Source: an uncultured Clostridia bacterium (GTDB lineage: Bacteria; Bacillota; Clostridia; Lachnospirales; Anaerotignaceae). Taken from it: a DNA stretch of 64,000 nt. Of this stretch, positions 35,364 through 45,093 are shown piece by piece (positions within the stretch are counted from its first letter, which is position 1; the number at the start of each line of letters is the position of its first letter). The notes under the pieces were generated by a model, which saw nothing but the letters and a program-made list of their open reading frames with translations, was not told the origin of the DNA and made no database searches. The position numbers and the translations under genes were made by a program. Location: NCBI GenBank assembly GCA_944384265.1, contig CALWSR010000008.1:1-64000 (forward strand). The letters are read 5' to 3'.

Positions 35364-36569
35364 TTAATAGTCCAATAAATGTCCCATTTTTTGTTGTTTT
35401 GTTTTTAAATAAAAAGCATCTTCTTTTCCCAATTCCATTTGTATAGGCACACGCTCTGTAATTTCCAATCCATAATGTGCCAAGCCTTCTATTTTTTTGG
35501 GATTATTTGTCATAAGCCGCATTTTTTTCACACCCAAATCTGCCAAAATTTGTGTTCCAATGGTATAATCTCTCATATCAGCAGGAAAGCCCAATTTGAT
35601 GTTTGCTTCAATGGTATCATAGCCTTGGTCTTGTAGGGCATAGGCTTTTATTTTATTGATTAAGCCAATTCCTCTGCCTTCCTGACGCATATAGAGCAAT
35701 ACACCTCTGCCCTCATTGGCAATTTTTTTCATGGCCGCATCATATTGTTCTCCGCAGTCACATCTGGCAGAGCCAAGGGCGTCCCCTGTCAAGCATTCTG
35801 AATGCACACGGCAAAGCACAGGCTCACCGTCGTTAATATCCCCCATAGTCAATGCCACATGATGCTCTCCGTTTAATTTATTGATATAGCCATATATGGT
35901 GAATGCTCCATATCTTGTAGGCATTTTTGCTTTTGCAACACATTCTACCAGCTTTTCATGATTTTTGCGATATGAAATCAAATCTGCCACTGTAATAATT
36001 TTTAAATGATGTTTTTTGGCAAACTCCACCAAATAGGGCAGTCTTGCCATATAGCCGTCATCTCTCATAATTTCACAGCAAAGCCCGCAAGGCTTTAATC
36101 CTGCCAGCTTCATCAAATCCACAGTGGCCTCCGTATGTCCCTCTCTTTCCAAAACTCCCATAGGCTTTGCAACCAGCGGAAACATATGTCCCGGTCTTCT
36201 AAAATCCTCCGGCTTTGCAGCTTCCTCCACTGCTTTTGTTGCAGTAATCCCTCTTTCATAGGCAGAAATGCCCGTTGTGGTATCCACATGGTCTACCGAA
36301 ACAGTAAATGCTGTTTCATGATTATCTGTGTTTTTGCTTACCATAGGGAAAAAATCCAGCTTTGCTGCCAATTCCTGTGTCATGGGCATACAAATCAGTC
36401 CCTTGGCATAGGAGGCCATAAAATTGATTGCCTCTGTGGTGGCAAATTCTGCTGCTACAATCACATCCCCCTCATTTTCTCTTTTTTCATCATCTACTAC
36501 CACAATGCATTTGCCTGCCTTTAAATCTTCCAACGCTTCTTCTATGGTATGAAATTGAAATTCACTCAT
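35364..36569 (-). CDS. ribBA: Bifunctional DHBP synthase / GTP cyclohydrolase II
   Basis: The fused enzyme supplies both precursors of riboflavin. Residues 1-205 are dihydroxybutanone phosphate synthase ([18 protein letters not shown], then [11 protein letters not shown], then [17 protein letters not shown]). Residues 206-401 are GTP cyclohydrolase II, with zinc cysteines in [20 protein letters not shown] (partly CLTGD...CDC) and the RQEGRGIGL motif. The ATG at 36569 is preceded by AAAGGAGTGAAAAA, which overlaps the end of ribE; an upstream frame extension is rejected. It follows ribE by 13 bases. Confidence 0.96.
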   Translation of the reverse strand: MSEFQFHTIEEALEDLKAGKCIVVVDDEKRENEGDVIVAAEFATTEAINFMASYAKGLICMPMTQELAAKLDFFPMVSKNTDNHETAFTVSVDHVDTTTGISAYERGITATKAVEEAAKPEDFRRPGHMFPLVAKPMGVLEREGHTEATVDLMKLAGLKPCGLCCEIMRDDGYMARLPYLVEFAKKHHLKIITVADLISYRKNHEKLVECVAKAKMPTRYGAFTIYGYINKLNGEHHVALTMGDINDGEPVLCRVHSECLTGDALGSARCDCGEQYDAAMKKIANEGRGVLLYMRQEGRGIGLINKIKAYALQDQGYDTIEANIKLGFPADMRDYTIGTQILADLGVKKMRLMTNNPKKIEGLAHYGLEITERVPIQMELGKEDAFYLKTKQQKMGHLLDY

Positions 36570-36582
36570 TTTTTTCACTCCT

Positions 36583-37230
36583 TTAAAATCCATGGCTTTG
36601 TAAAAATTCTAATGTAATGTCTTTTTTGGCTGGCTGCTGTTTTTGGACAAAAAGCAGTTTTTCCACATATTTTCCTATTACATCACACTCTAAATTCACT
36701 TTGTCGCCCACATTTTTTTTCAAAAGTATGGTTTCTGAGGCAGTATGAGGAATGATAGAAACCTGAAAGCACCGCTCATCTACAAAAGCCACTGTTAGGC
36801 TGATGCCGTCAATGGCAACAGAACCTTTTTCCACAATATATTTTAATAAACCTTCTTTTGCCTGAATGGTAACCCATACGGCATTTTCTTCCTTTACAAA
36901 GGAGGAAATGACTCCTGTGCCATCCACATGGCCAGAAACAATATGTCCCCCAAAACGGCCGTCAGCCTTCATGGCCCTTTCCAAATTGACAAGGCTTCCC
37001 TTTTGCAATGCTCCCAAATTGCTTCTGTTCATGGTTTCTGCCATAACATCGGCTCTAAAATAAGTATCTGCAATAAAGGAAGCCGTCAGACAAATGCCAT
37101 TGACTGCAATGCTGTCTCCCAAATGAATATCCTCCAGTATTGTTTTTGCAGAAATGGAAAGCCTTGCTGATTTTTGATTTTTTTCAATTTTTAAAATCTG
37201 TCCCACTTCTTCTATGATTCCTGTAAACAT
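36583..37230 (-). CDS. ribE: Riboflavin synthase, alpha chain
   Basis: Riboflavin synthase joins two lumazine molecules to give riboflavin. The 215-residue protein has two lumazine-binding repeats: [12 protein letters not shown] ... [12 protein letters not shown], and [12 protein letters not shown] ... [14 protein letters not shown]. The ATG overlaps the ribD stop by one base (TGATG), so translation is coupled. It lies between ribD and ribBA in the usual Firmicutes order. Confidence 0.96.
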   Translation of the reverse strand: MFTGIIEEVGQILKIEKNQKSARLSISAKTILEDIHLGDSIAVNGICLTASFIADTYFRADVMAETMNRSNLGALQKGSLVNLERAMKADGRFGGHIVSGHVDGTGVISSFVKEENAVWVTIQAKEGLLKYIVEKGSVAIDGISLTVAFVDERCFQVSIIPHTASETILLKKNVGDKVNLECDVIGKYVEKLLFVQKQQPAKKDITLEFLQSHGF

Positions 37231-38327
37231 CACAGTTCACCTGCCTTTTTGACATCATATTCCAAAAGCATATCTTCCCCCACTTTTTGACAGCTTCTAA
37301 AATGCAATGGATAAGCATCCCTTGCCAGCAAAACCCCCCTGCCGCCCACAGGCGTTTTTGACTGGCTTCCTCCAAAAATTTTGGGGGCAATGTAAAGGGC
37401 GATTCTTTGCACAATGCCTGACTGCAATGCACATTCATTCAATGTTGCTCCTCCCTCCAGCAAAACACTGTCTATTTCCTGCTTTGCCAATGCTGTCATC
37501 AATGCTTTTAAATCTACTTTTCCATATTCATTGGGCAAATACAAAAGCTGTATGCCTGCCTGCTGTAATTTTTGCTGTTTTTCAGGCTGTTTTTTGGCAA
37601 AGGCCACAATGGTGGGAATTTCATTTGCTGTCTGCACAATCTGACTTTCCATGGGAATTTTTAATGTACTGTCACAAATGATGCGGGTAGGATTTTTTCC
37701 TCCCTCTATGCGACAGTTTAACAAAGGATTGTCTGCTAAAACCGTTCCAATGCCTACCATAATAGCAGAAAGAGCATTTCTCATATAGTGTACCTGCTCT
37801 CTGGCTTTTTCTGATGTAATCCATTTGCTGTCACCTGTGACAGTGGCAATTTTTCCATCGGCAGTCATGGCATATTTCATTACAACATAAGGCTGTTTTG
37901 TTTTGATGTAATGAAAAAAAACCGTATTTAATGCATCACATTGTTCTTTTAATATACCGGTTTCCACATGAATGCCCTTTTGCTGTAAAATGGCAATGCC
38001 CTTTCCTGCCACCAAAGGATTTGGGTCTGTGGAGCCTATAAAAACATTTTTTATATTTTTTTCAATAATGATATCTGTACAAGGAGGTGTTCTGCCATGA
38101 TGACAGCAAGGCTCCAATGTGACATATAAATCCCCTTCGGCAGGGTCCTCTGTGCAGTTTAAAAAAGCATTTCTTTCTGCATGAAGCCCTCCACAGTATT
38201 GATGATAGCCCTCTCCTATGATTTTATTATGTTTGACAATCACTGCCCCCACCATAGGGTTTGGACTAGTGTGTCCCACTGCTAATTGAGCCAGCTGCAA
38301 AGCCCTTTGCATATAATGCTCTTTCAT
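37230..38327 (-). CDS. ribD: Riboflavin deaminase/reductase RibD
   Basis: RibD carries out the deamination and side-chain reduction steps of riboflavin synthesis. The N-terminal deaminase domain has HAERNA and LEPCCHHGRTPPC, with zinc ligands H, C and C. The C-terminal reductase domain has ADGKIATVTGDSKWITS and LLEGGATLNECAL. From the ATG at 38327 it has 365 residues. An ATG one codon earlier is possible; AGAGGTGAT is better spaced for the second. It is the first gene after the FMN riboswitch and its two hairpins. Confidence 0.95.
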   Translation of the reverse strand: MKEHYMQRALQLAQLAVGHTSPNPMVGAVIVKHNKIIGEGYHQYCGGLHAERNAFLNCTEDPAEGDLYVTLEPCCHHGRTPPCTDIIIEKNIKNVFIGSTDPNPLVAGKGIAILQQKGIHVETGILKEQCDALNTVFFHYIKTKQPYVVMKYAMTADGKIATVTGDSKWITSEKAREQVHYMRNALSAIMVGIGTVLADNPLLNCRIEGGKNPTRIICDSTLKIPMESQIVQTANEIPTIVAFAKKQPEKQQKLQQAGIQLLYLPNEYGKVDLKALMTALAKQEIDSVLLEGGATLNECALQSGIVQRIALYIAPKIFGGSQSKTPVGGRGVLLARDAYPLHFRSCQKVGEDMLLEYDVKKAGEL

Positions 38328-38344
38328 CATATCACCTCTGAAAT

Positions 38345-38382
38345 AAAAAAAGCACTGCATTTTTAAAAATACAGGGCTTTTT
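38345..38382 (-). terminator. Second hairpin before ribD
   Basis: On the minus strand AAAAAGC...CTG pairs with CAG...GCTTTTTTT around an AT-rich middle, ending in a T-run just 12 bases before the ribD ribosome site. It may be a second terminator or may affect access to the ribosome site. Confidence 0.6.
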
Positions 38383-38446
38383 GATATTGTTAAAAAAACA
38401 ACAAAAAATAAAACAATTATTACACTGCTGTTTTTGCATTATCATG

Positions 38447-38479
38447 AAAAAACCCTGAAATACAAACAGTATTTCAGGG
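38447..38479 (-). terminator. FMN riboswitch expression-platform terminator
   Basis: CCCTGAAATAC and GTATTTCAGGG form a perfect 11-base-pair stem with a 5-base loop, followed on the minus strand by TTTTTT. It lies 60 bases downstream of the FMN aptamer and is the expected switchable terminator. Confidence 0.85.
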
Positions 38480-38540
38480 CAAACTACAACATGAAAAAAT
38501 GATACACAAAAAACAATGCATAACAATATTTTTATGGTTT

Positions 38541-38662
38541 CTTCTTTCATCCAGACTATTACTGTCGGTTTTGGAATTGCACCAAATCCTGAGCATTTGC
38601 TCCTGCGTTTGCACGCTCGCGGACTTTACCGCCGATCGGGAATTACACCCTGCCCTGAAGAA
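38541..38662 (-). promoter_or_regulatory. FMN riboswitch (RFN element)
   Basis: The minus strand contains the conserved RFN blocks in order: TTCAGGGCAGGGTG, AATTCCCGATCGGCGGTA, AAGTCCGCGAGC, GGATTTGGTGCAATTCC, AAAACCGACAGTA and AGTCTGGATGAAAGAAGA. FMN binding would favour the terminator at 38447-38479 and switch off ribD-ribE-ribBA(-ribH). Confidence 0.97.
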
Positions 38663-38788
38663 CACTTTTATTCATTTTTTTTATGATACACCTATTTTTG
38701 TCATTTGTAAAGCATTTTTTGAAATTTTTTTCACAATTTTCATTTTATTTTTTGTATTGTTTGAATTGCAGTGCATATTTATACAATA

Positions 38789-39862
38789 TTATATGTTATG
38801 ACAAATCAATTCTCCCATTTCCTTTGTTCCCACTTGCTTCATACCCTCACTGAATATATCCGGCGTTCTATACCCCTGCTCCAAAACAGCTGTAACTGCA
38901 TTTTCAATGGCTTGGGCTTCTTTGTCCAATTGAAAAGAATATTTGAGCATCATGGCAGCAGAAAGAATTGCTGCAATGGGATTTGCAATATTTTTTCCTG
39001 CAATATCTGGTGCAGAGCCGTGGATAGGCTCATACATACCTGCTCCTGTTTCTCCCAGACTGGCAGAAGGCAGCAAGCCAATGGAGCCGGTAATCATGCT
39101 TGCCTCATCGGAAAGAATATCTCCAAATATATTGGATGTAACAATCACATCAAACTGCTTTGGATTTCTCACCAGCTGCATTGCTGCATTGTCTACATAC
39201 ATATGGTTCAATTCCACTTGGGGATACTGCTTTGCCACTTCTGTGACCACTTTTCTCCAAAAACGGGAGCTTTCCAATACATTGGCTTTGTCTACACTGG
39301 TTACTTTTTTATTTCTCTGCATGGCCACTTCAAAAGCATTTTTAGCAATTCTTTTGATTTCCATTTCGCTGTAAGCTTCCACGTCATAGGCCTCTTTACC
39401 ATACTTTCCTTCTCTGTACCCTCTTTCACCAAAATAAATGCCGCCTGTCAGCTCTCTTACAATCAATATATCCAATCCGTCTGCGGTGATTTCCGGCTTT
39501 AAAGGACAAGCCTCAGCCAATGCCTTGTGTATGGTAGCAGGACGCAGATTTGCATATAATCCCAGTCCTTCTCTTAAACCAAGCAATGCTTTTTCCGGTC
39601 TTTGGTTGTTTGGCACATTGTCCCATTTGGGTCCTCCCACTGCTCCCAGCAATACAGAATCTGCTTTTTTGCAGCATTCCAATGTTTCTTCTGGAAGGCA
39701 TTTTCCTGTTGCATCAATGGCACAGCCCCCTGCCAATACATTTTGAAACAAAAATGTATGTTGAAACTGTTCTCCAATTTTATTTAATACTGCCATAGCC
39801 TGCTCTGTTACCTCCGGACCAATGCCATCTCCGGATACTAAAGCAATTTGAAATTGTGACAT
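38789..39862 (-). CDS. leuB: 3-isopropylmalate dehydrogenase
   Basis: LeuB oxidises 3-isopropylmalate with NAD in leucine synthesis. The 357 residues are typical. Motifs are [36 protein letters not shown], the catalytic region [12 protein letters not shown] and the metal-binding [35 protein letters not shown] precedes the ATG. It follows leuC and leuD but is separated from leuD by about 550 bases that contain R1 copy D. Confidence 0.96.
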   Translation of the reverse strand: MSQFQIALVSGDGIGPEVTEQAMAVLNKIGEQFQHTFLFQNVLAGGCAIDATGKCLPEETLECCKKADSVLLGAVGGPKWDNVPNNQRPEKALLGLREGLGLYANLRPATIHKALAEACPLKPEITADGLDILIVRELTGGIYFGERGYREGKYGKEAYDVEAYSEMEIKRIAKNAFEVAMQRNKKVTSVDKANVLESSRFWRKVVTEVAKQYPQVELNHMYVDNAAMQLVRNPKQFDVIVTSNIFGDILSDEASMITGSIGLLPSASLGETGAGMYEPIHGSAPDIAGKNIANPIAAILSAAMMLKYSFQLDKEAQAIENAVTAVLEQGYRTPDIFSEGMKQVGTKEMGELICHNI

Positions 39863-40146
39863 GACTTTTCTCCTTTCTTTCAGAAAGATACCATTGATTT
39901 TTACACTACTTCACAATGAAATAGCCGTTTTCTTTTATATTGAAACGGTTTGATTGCACTGCTTTGCTGTCATTCAAACAAAAACAGCATTCACATTTTG
40001 TTGGCTTTTCAAAAAAATTACTTTTATGTGTGTCTGGATACTACTTTAAAATAGAGCTTCCATTTATCTGTTTCATATTCTTTTTTATAAAAATCCAGTA
40101 CATAAAAATATTTTAAAATGTTGTAACGATATTTCAAAATAAAATA

Positions 40147-40416
40147 TATTATGCTGTTTGCATAAATCAGACTGTATAAAAGCTAGCTTTTATATTTTTT
40201 TAAAGGCACAAAAGCGGTTGGGAAACGAAGGGTTTTCCAACTGAAATCCCCAATGGGAATTTATTTCCGGGGGAAAAAGCAGGCATTTCAAGGCTTTTAG
40301 CCCATGGAGCCTCTACTTTATACTTCTGTCTACTCGTCAAAGGCTTGCATGAAATGAGCCTTTGACGACAAGGTGTGGACCTTTTCCCCGCACTGTATTA
40401 TGCTGTTTGCATAAAT
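40147..40416 (+). other. Direct repeats flanking R1 copy D
   Basis: An identical 21-base sequence occurs at 40147-40167 and 40396-40416, immediately outside the element. It contains the palindrome TTATGC-TGTTT-GCATAA. The right copy touches the leuD stop codon, so the original site was a small hairpin directly after leuD. The repeats look like a target duplication. Confidence 0.75.
40168..40395 (+). repeat. R1 repeat, copy D (best preserved)
   Basis: A 228-base non-coding element between leuD and leuB, starting CAGACTGTATAAAAGC and ending GGACCTTTTCCCCGCACTG. It folds into at least three hairpins: GTTGGGAAAC/GTTTTCCAAC (40217-40241), AATCCC/GGGAATT (about 40245-40261) and TCGTCAAAGGCT/AGCCTTTGACGA (40334-40368). 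The flanks carry perfect 21-base direct repeats. Copies C and A share its layout. Nothing in it looks coding. Confidence 0.8.
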
Positions 40417-40910
40417 TATTTTTCTAATCTTTTTTTGGTATATTCCACCAAGCCGTCTGCTTTCATAATTTTTTTGATAAATTCAGGAAATGCCTGTGCC
40501 TGATAGGTTTTATTTTTTGTTATATTTGTGATAACACCTGTATCAAAATTAACAGATACTTCATTGCCGTCTTCAATATCATTTGCTGCTTCTTCACATT
40601 CCAATATGGGCATACCAATATTGATGGCATTGCGATAAAATATTCTTGCAAATGTGCTGGCAATGACACAGGAAACACCGGCACATTTGATTGCAAGGGG
40701 TGCGTGTTCTCTGGAGGAACCACAGCCAAAATTTTTGGTGGCTACAATCATATCTCCTTTGTGCATTTTTTTTACAAAATCCGGGTCAATATCCATCATA
40801 CAATATTTTGCCAATTCTTCTCCGGTGGATACATTTAAATAGCGTGCCGGTATAATAACATCTGTATCCACATTATCGCCATATTTAAATACTCTACCTT
40901 TTGCTTCCAT
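40416..40910 (-). CDS. leuD: 3-isopropylmalate dehydratase small subunit
   Basis: LeuD is the swivelling small subunit of isopropylmalate isomerase. The 164 residues carry [19 protein letters not shown] and the [14 protein letters not shown] motif. It begins three bases after leuC and is translated with it. Its stop codon lies at the edge of the direct repeat next to R1 copy D, so the leucine operon's 3' end has been altered by that insertion. Confidence 0.96.
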   Translation of the reverse strand: MEAKGRVFKYGDNVDTDVIIPARYLNVSTGEELAKYCMMDIDPDFVKKMHKGDMIVATKNFGCGSSREHAPLAIKCAGVSCVIASTFARIFYRNAINIGMPILECEEAANDIEDGNEVSVNFDTGVITNITKNKTYQAQAFPEFIKKIMKADGLVEYTKKRLEK

Positions 40911-40913
40911 ACT

Positions 40914-42179
40914 TTAACCCTCCATATTTTCCGGATTTGCAATTTTTCCTGCAATGGCAGAAGCTGCCGCAACAGCAGGACTTGCAAGATACACTTCACT
41001 TTCTACATGACCCATGCGTCCTACAAAATTTCTGTTGGTTGTAGAAACACATCTTTCTCCTGCTGCCATAATGCCCATGTGTCCTCCAAGACATGGCCCG
41101 CAGGTTGGTGTGGAAAAGATAGCCCCTGCATTGATAAAATCCTCTACATAGCCTGCCTTGACACAATCCAAATATATTTTTTGTGTGGCAGGAATGATAA
41201 TGGTTCTCACGCCCTTTGCCACCTTTTTGCCTCTTAAAATATCGGCGGCTATTTTCATATCAGAAAATCTGCCGTTTGTGCAGGAACCAATCACCACTTG
41301 GTCAATTTTGATATCTCCCACCTCTTCTATTGTTTTTGTATTTTCAGGAAGATGGGGAAATGAAATGGTCGGACGCAATGCAGACAAATCAATGGTATAT
41401 TCCCGTTCATATTCTGCATCCGGGTCTGCTTCATAAATGGTATATGGCTTTGTGGAATGCTCCTTTGTATAAGCAATGGTCAAATCATCTACTGGAAAAA
41501 TACCATTTTTGGCACCGGCTTCGATTGCCATGTTTGCAATGGTAAATCTGTCATCCATGGAAAGCTCTTTTACACCCTCTCCCATAAATTCCATAGATTG
41601 ATACAACGCACCGTCTACACCAATCAAACCAATGATATGCAGTATCACATCCTTGCCGCTGACATATTTGGAGGGCTTTCCTACCAAATTGAATTTGATG
41701 GCAGAAGGCACTTTAAACCAGCACTCCCCTGTGGCCATGCCAATGGCCATATCTGTGCTGCCAATGCCTGTGGAAAAAGCACCCAATGCACCATAGGTAC
41801 AGGTGTGGCTGTCTGCGCCTATAATCACATCTCCCGGTACCACAATGCCTTTTTCCGGCAGAAGAGCGTGCTCAATGCCCACCTCTCCCACATCAAAAAA
41901 GTTTTTGATATTGGTATCATAAGCAAACTGTCTGCAGCTTTTACACTGCTCTGCCGCTTTAATATCCTTGTTAGGTGTAAAATGGTCCAATACCACCACA
42001 ACCTTTTCTTTGTCAAATACCTCTTTTGCTCCTGTTTTTTGAAACTCAGGTATTGCAACGGCTGTTGTAATATCATTTCCCATTACAATGTCTAATTTTG
42101 CCTGAATCAGCTCTCCTGCTTTGACAGATTCCATACCAGCATGGGCAGCCAGTATTTTCTGGGTCATTGTCATTCCCAT
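40914..42179 (-). CDS. leuC: 3-isopropylmalate dehydratase large subunit
   Basis: LeuC is the aconitase-like, 4Fe-4S-containing subunit that converts 2- to 3-isopropylmalate. The 421-residue length matches the archaeal/clostridial short form. Cluster cysteines are in [12 protein letters not shown] and [12 protein letters not shown], and DHFTPNKD and [13 protein letters not shown] are also present. AAGGAGGAGTCAAAA precedes the first ATG. It lies 207 bases after leuA, with hairpins between. Confidence 0.96.
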   Translation of the reverse strand: MGMTMTQKILAAHAGMESVKAGELIQAKLDIVMGNDITTAVAIPEFQKTGAKEVFDKEKVVVVLDHFTPNKDIKAAEQCKSCRQFAYDTNIKNFFDVGEVGIEHALLPEKGIVVPGDVIIGADSHTCTYGALGAFSTGIGSTDMAIGMATGECWFKVPSAIKFNLVGKPSKYVSGKDVILHIIGLIGVDGALYQSMEFMGEGVKELSMDDRFTIANMAIEAGAKNGIFPVDDLTIAYTKEHSTKPYTIYEADPDAEYEREYTIDLSALRPTISFPHLPENTKTIEEVGDIKIDQVVIGSCTNGRFSDMKIAADILRGKKVAKGVRTIIIPATQKIYLDCVKAGYVEDFINAGAIFSTPTCGPCLGGHMGIMAAGERCVSTTNRNFVGRMGHVESEVYLASPAVAAASAIAGKIANPENMEG

Positions 42180-42266
42180 TTTTGACTCCTCCTTCGTAAA
42201 GCATTTTATATGAAAAAAATTTTTTTAAATTGAAGCACAGCTATGGAAGGCCTTGCCAAGCCTGCC

Positions 42267-42350
42267 AAAAAAAGCACCAGCTTTTGCTGGCTGCCTTTTT
42301 TGAAGTATTGCTGTTTATCTAAAAGTGTTAAAACACTCTTTTTTTATTTG
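42267..42350 (-). terminator. Hairpins between leuA and leuC
   Basis: On the minus strand GGCAGCCAGC-AAAA-GCTGGTGCTTTTTTT (42267-42301) is a good terminator. A smaller AGTGTT/AACACT hairpin (42327-42345) precedes it. Together they should stop or reduce leuA read-through, so leuC and leuD may need partial read-through or their own promoter. Confidence 0.7.
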
Positions 42351-42386
42351 AAACATAGTGATTGTCTTTGGCCATGGCTTTGCTTT

Positions 42387-44063
42387 TTATGCTTCTTTTT
42401 CTGCAGTCAACATTTTGTTGATGGTGCTTACCACTGCACGCAATGAGGATTTTCCCACACTGCTGGAAGTGCCTGCACCAAAATATTTTTTGCCGTCCTT
42501 TCCCTTTGCCTCAATATAAGAAATGGCCCTTGCCTTTGTGCCATATTCCAAAGAATGTCCCCGATAATCCAATATATTGACAGACATACCCACAATATCC
42601 TCCACTGCATGGCAAAATGCAGATACAACGCCGTTTCCTTCTCCTTCTATATAACATTTCTTTCCTTCATATTCAATTTCTGCGGCAATGGACACCACAT
42701 CCCAATCTTCATTTACAGTTTCTGTTCTATAATAATTCAACTGCAATGGTGTTCTGATATCTACATATTCTTTTTGGAACACATCATAAATTTGTTCCGG
42801 CGTTAATTCGGACTGCATTTCATCAGATACACCTGTGATGATATCTCCTGCATCTCTTTGGAATGCCTTTGGCAGATATAATCCATAATTTTGTTCCAAT
42901 ATAAATGTAACACCACCCTTGCCGGACTGACTGTTGATTCTGATAATGGGGTCATAATTTCTGCCCACATCCTTGGGGTCAAGAGGCAAATATGGCACCT
43001 CCCAATGGTCAGGATGCTTTTGCATTGCCGCCATACCCTTTCTGATGGCATCCTGATGGGAGCCGGAAAATGCTGTAAATACCAATTCACCGGCATAGGG
43101 ATGACGAGGAGGGACATTCATTTGAGTGGCATCCTCATAAATTGAAATGATATCATTCATATGACTGAAATCCAGCTCTGGGTCAACCCCTTGTGTAAAC
43201 ATATTCATGCCAATGGTCAATATATCTGCATTGCCTGTTCTTTCTCCATTTCCAAAAAGGGTACCCTCCACTCTGTCTGCGCCGGCCATCAATCCCAATT
43301 CGGAAGCTGCCACCGCACAGCCTCTGTCATTATGGGTATGTAAGCTTAATATGACATTTTCTCTGTGATTCAAATGACGGCTCATATATTCGATTTGGTC
43401 TGCATAAACATTTGGAGAAGTCATTTCCACTGTGGAAGGCAAATTGATAATCACCTTCTTTTCTGCTGTGGGCTGCCATACATCAATGACGGCATTACAT
43501 ATGTCTGCGGCAAAATCCATTTCTGTTCCTGTAAAGCTTTCCGGAGAATATTCAAATGTAAAGTTTGTTTCCGGATATTGCACCGCAATTTCATTCATCA
43601 ATTTTGCACCAAAAACGGCCAGTTCGATTGTTTTTTCCTTTGAATTGCCAAAAACCACTTCTCTTTGCAGTGTGGATGTGGAATTATAAAGGTGTACAAT
43701 GGCATTTTTGGCACCTGTCAAAGCAGAAAATGTTTTTTCGATGATTTTGGCTCTGGACTGTGTCAGCACCTGTATGGTAACATCATCGGGAATCAAATCT
43801 TGGTCAATCAATGCCCTTGTAAATTCATATTCTGTTTCAGAGGCCGCCGGAAAACCAATTTCAATGGTTTTAAAGCCCATATCTACCAAAAACTGAAAAA
43901 ACTGTAATTTTTGATTCAATCCCATAGGTGTAATCAATGCCTGATTGCCGTCACGCAGGTCTACACTGCACCAAATGGGGGCTTTTGTAATTTTTTTATC
44001 TGGCCAGGTTCTGTCTTTTAATGTAATAGTTGGGTAAACTTTATATCTGTTATAATTTTTCAT
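42387..44063 (-). CDS. leuA: 2-isopropylmalate synthase
   Basis: LeuA condenses acetyl-CoA with 2-ketoisovalerate, the first step to leucine. At 558 residues it is the longer (type 2) form. The TIM-barrel start is WCSVDLRDGNQALITPMG. Metal-binding histidines lie in SLHTHNDRGCAVAASELG. The C-terminal regulatory LeuA-dimer domain (from about 430) ends SSSVGKSSLRAVVSTINKM. TTAAAGGAGCG precedes the ATG. A leucine T-box leader controls it, so it responds to uncharged tRNA-Leu. Confidence 0.95.
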   Translation of the reverse strand: MKNYNRYKVYPTITLKDRTWPDKKITKAPIWCSVDLRDGNQALITPMGLNQKLQFFQFLVDMGFKTIEIGFPAASETEYEFTRALIDQDLIPDDVTIQVLTQSRAKIIEKTFSALTGAKNAIVHLYNSTSTLQREVVFGNSKEKTIELAVFGAKLMNEIAVQYPETNFTFEYSPESFTGTEMDFAADICNAVIDVWQPTAEKKVIINLPSTVEMTSPNVYADQIEYMSRHLNHRENVILSLHTHNDRGCAVAASELGLMAGADRVEGTLFGNGERTGNADILTIGMNMFTQGVDPELDFSHMNDIISIYEDATQMNVPPRHPYAGELVFTAFSGSHQDAIRKGMAAMQKHPDHWEVPYLPLDPKDVGRNYDPIIRINSQSGKGGVTFILEQNYGLYLPKAFQRDAGDIITGVSDEMQSELTPEQIYDVFQKEYVDIRTPLQLNYYRTETVNEDWDVVSIAAEIEYEGKKCYIEGEGNGVVSAFCHAVEDIVGMSVNILDYRGHSLEYGTKARAISYIEAKGKDGKKYFGAGTSSSVGKSSLRAVVSTINKMLTAEKEA

Positions 44064-44100
44064 ACGATACGCTCCTTTAATATTTTATTTTTTTCACAAA

Positions 44101-44367
44101 AAAAACCCTTCATCTTCTTTCAAAAGAAGATGAAAGGCAAATCCTTCCACGGTACCACTTCTATTTATCCCAAAAAGGGATACACCTCACACAGATACTG
44201 GTTAAAAAACCTAATATCCTGTTCCTATAACGTGGAACCTACGTTACCGCCTATGAAAAGCATTCAGCGAACCACTCCGAGGCCAGTTCAGCTTTCTTCT
44301 GCTGATTGTCTTGCACCCTCCGACAACTCTCTGTATTGTTCCAAAAGCTTACTACTCCTCATCACTG
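44101..44367 (-). promoter_or_regulatory. T-box leader of leuA
   Basis: The minus strand shows a T-box leader from GATGAGGAGTAGTAAG to the T-box itself, GAAGTGGTACCGTGGAAGG, followed by a strong terminator whose arms TTCATCTTCTTT and AAAGAAGATGAA end in T8. The specifier region reads GAA-CTG-G, with CTC just after it; both are leucine codons, fitting tRNA-Leu sensing. Which codon is in the loop needs a fold. Confidence 0.92.
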
Positions 44368-44414
44368 TGTTTTAAAACATATTTATCATGAGAATAAATT
44401 TAGCACAAATCAAT

Positions 44415-44756
44415 TTATATGTCAATGGTTTTTTGAAAATTAATTTTTGTTTTATTTACAATTTTCAAATAAGCTCCTGCACAGCAGTACATTAAAACCG
44501 CATTGCAGGTATAATACTGCCATTGGCTTTGTTCCCGCTGGGCTATCATTTCTCTAAGCAATATATGAAAAATCACAAGTCCCTTTTTTATATCTTCCTT
44601 TGAAAGGGCAGAAACCAATGTGTCTAATGTTCCTTTCCAAAAAAATATATTGTTTTGTTTTAAAATATCTGTATTTTCAAACATGGTTTCATTGAGCAAT
44701 ATGGCATTTTGGGGCATATGGGCAATATTTTCATCTATGTATAATATGGTGTGCAT
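44415..44756 (-). CDS. Unrecognised 113-residue protein
   Basis: I do not recognise this protein. It starts MHTILYIDENIAHMPQNAILLN, has a mixed alpha/beta middle and one possibly membrane-buried helix near the end (YYTCNAVLMYCCAGAYLKIV) with two adjacent cysteines. AAAAAGGAGCAACAGCCT supports the ATG. It stands alone between the leuA T-box and the divergent metF gene. The 337-base gap to metF holds the metF promoter. Confidence 0.55.
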   Translation of the reverse strand: MHTILYIDENIAHMPQNAILLNETMFENTDILKQNNIFFWKGTLDTLVSALSKEDIKKGLVIFHILLREMIAQREQSQWQYYTCNAVLMYCCAGAYLKIVNKTKINFQKTIDI

Positions 44757-45020
44757 AGGCTGTTGCTCCTTTTTATGGATATGATAAATGATTGTTTTAT
44801 ATTATTTTTACCAAAGCTTTTTTCTGTCTGCTTTTTGAAGGAATTTCTATTTCAGCAGACCGGCAGTATGAAAAACATCATAAAATTTTTTGTATCAAGC
44901 AATGCAAAAATATTTTGGCTTTGCATACTCATATGCAAAATAAAACGATGCTTCCCTTTTTTATTATATAACACATAATAGTCCTTGGCACAATAAATAT
45001 AAACGATATTTTACCATTTA

Positions 45021-45049
45021 TTGTCTTTTTATGACAAACTTGTTATAAT
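45021..45049 (+). promoter_or_regulatory. metF promoter
   Basis: TTGTCT (45021-45026) and TATAAT (45044-45049) are spaced by 17 bases, a near-consensus housekeeping promoter 44 bases before the metF start. No SAM, T-box or cobalamin riboswitch is visible in the leader. Confidence 0.75.
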
Positions 45050-45093
45050 AAGCTATTAGCAGCATTATCATATCATAAGGGGGTTTTATTTTT

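Noticed and set aside
44976-45093. SAM or cobalamin riboswitch before metF
   Set aside because: The leader is only about 40 bases from the promoter and shows no conserved aptamer blocks.
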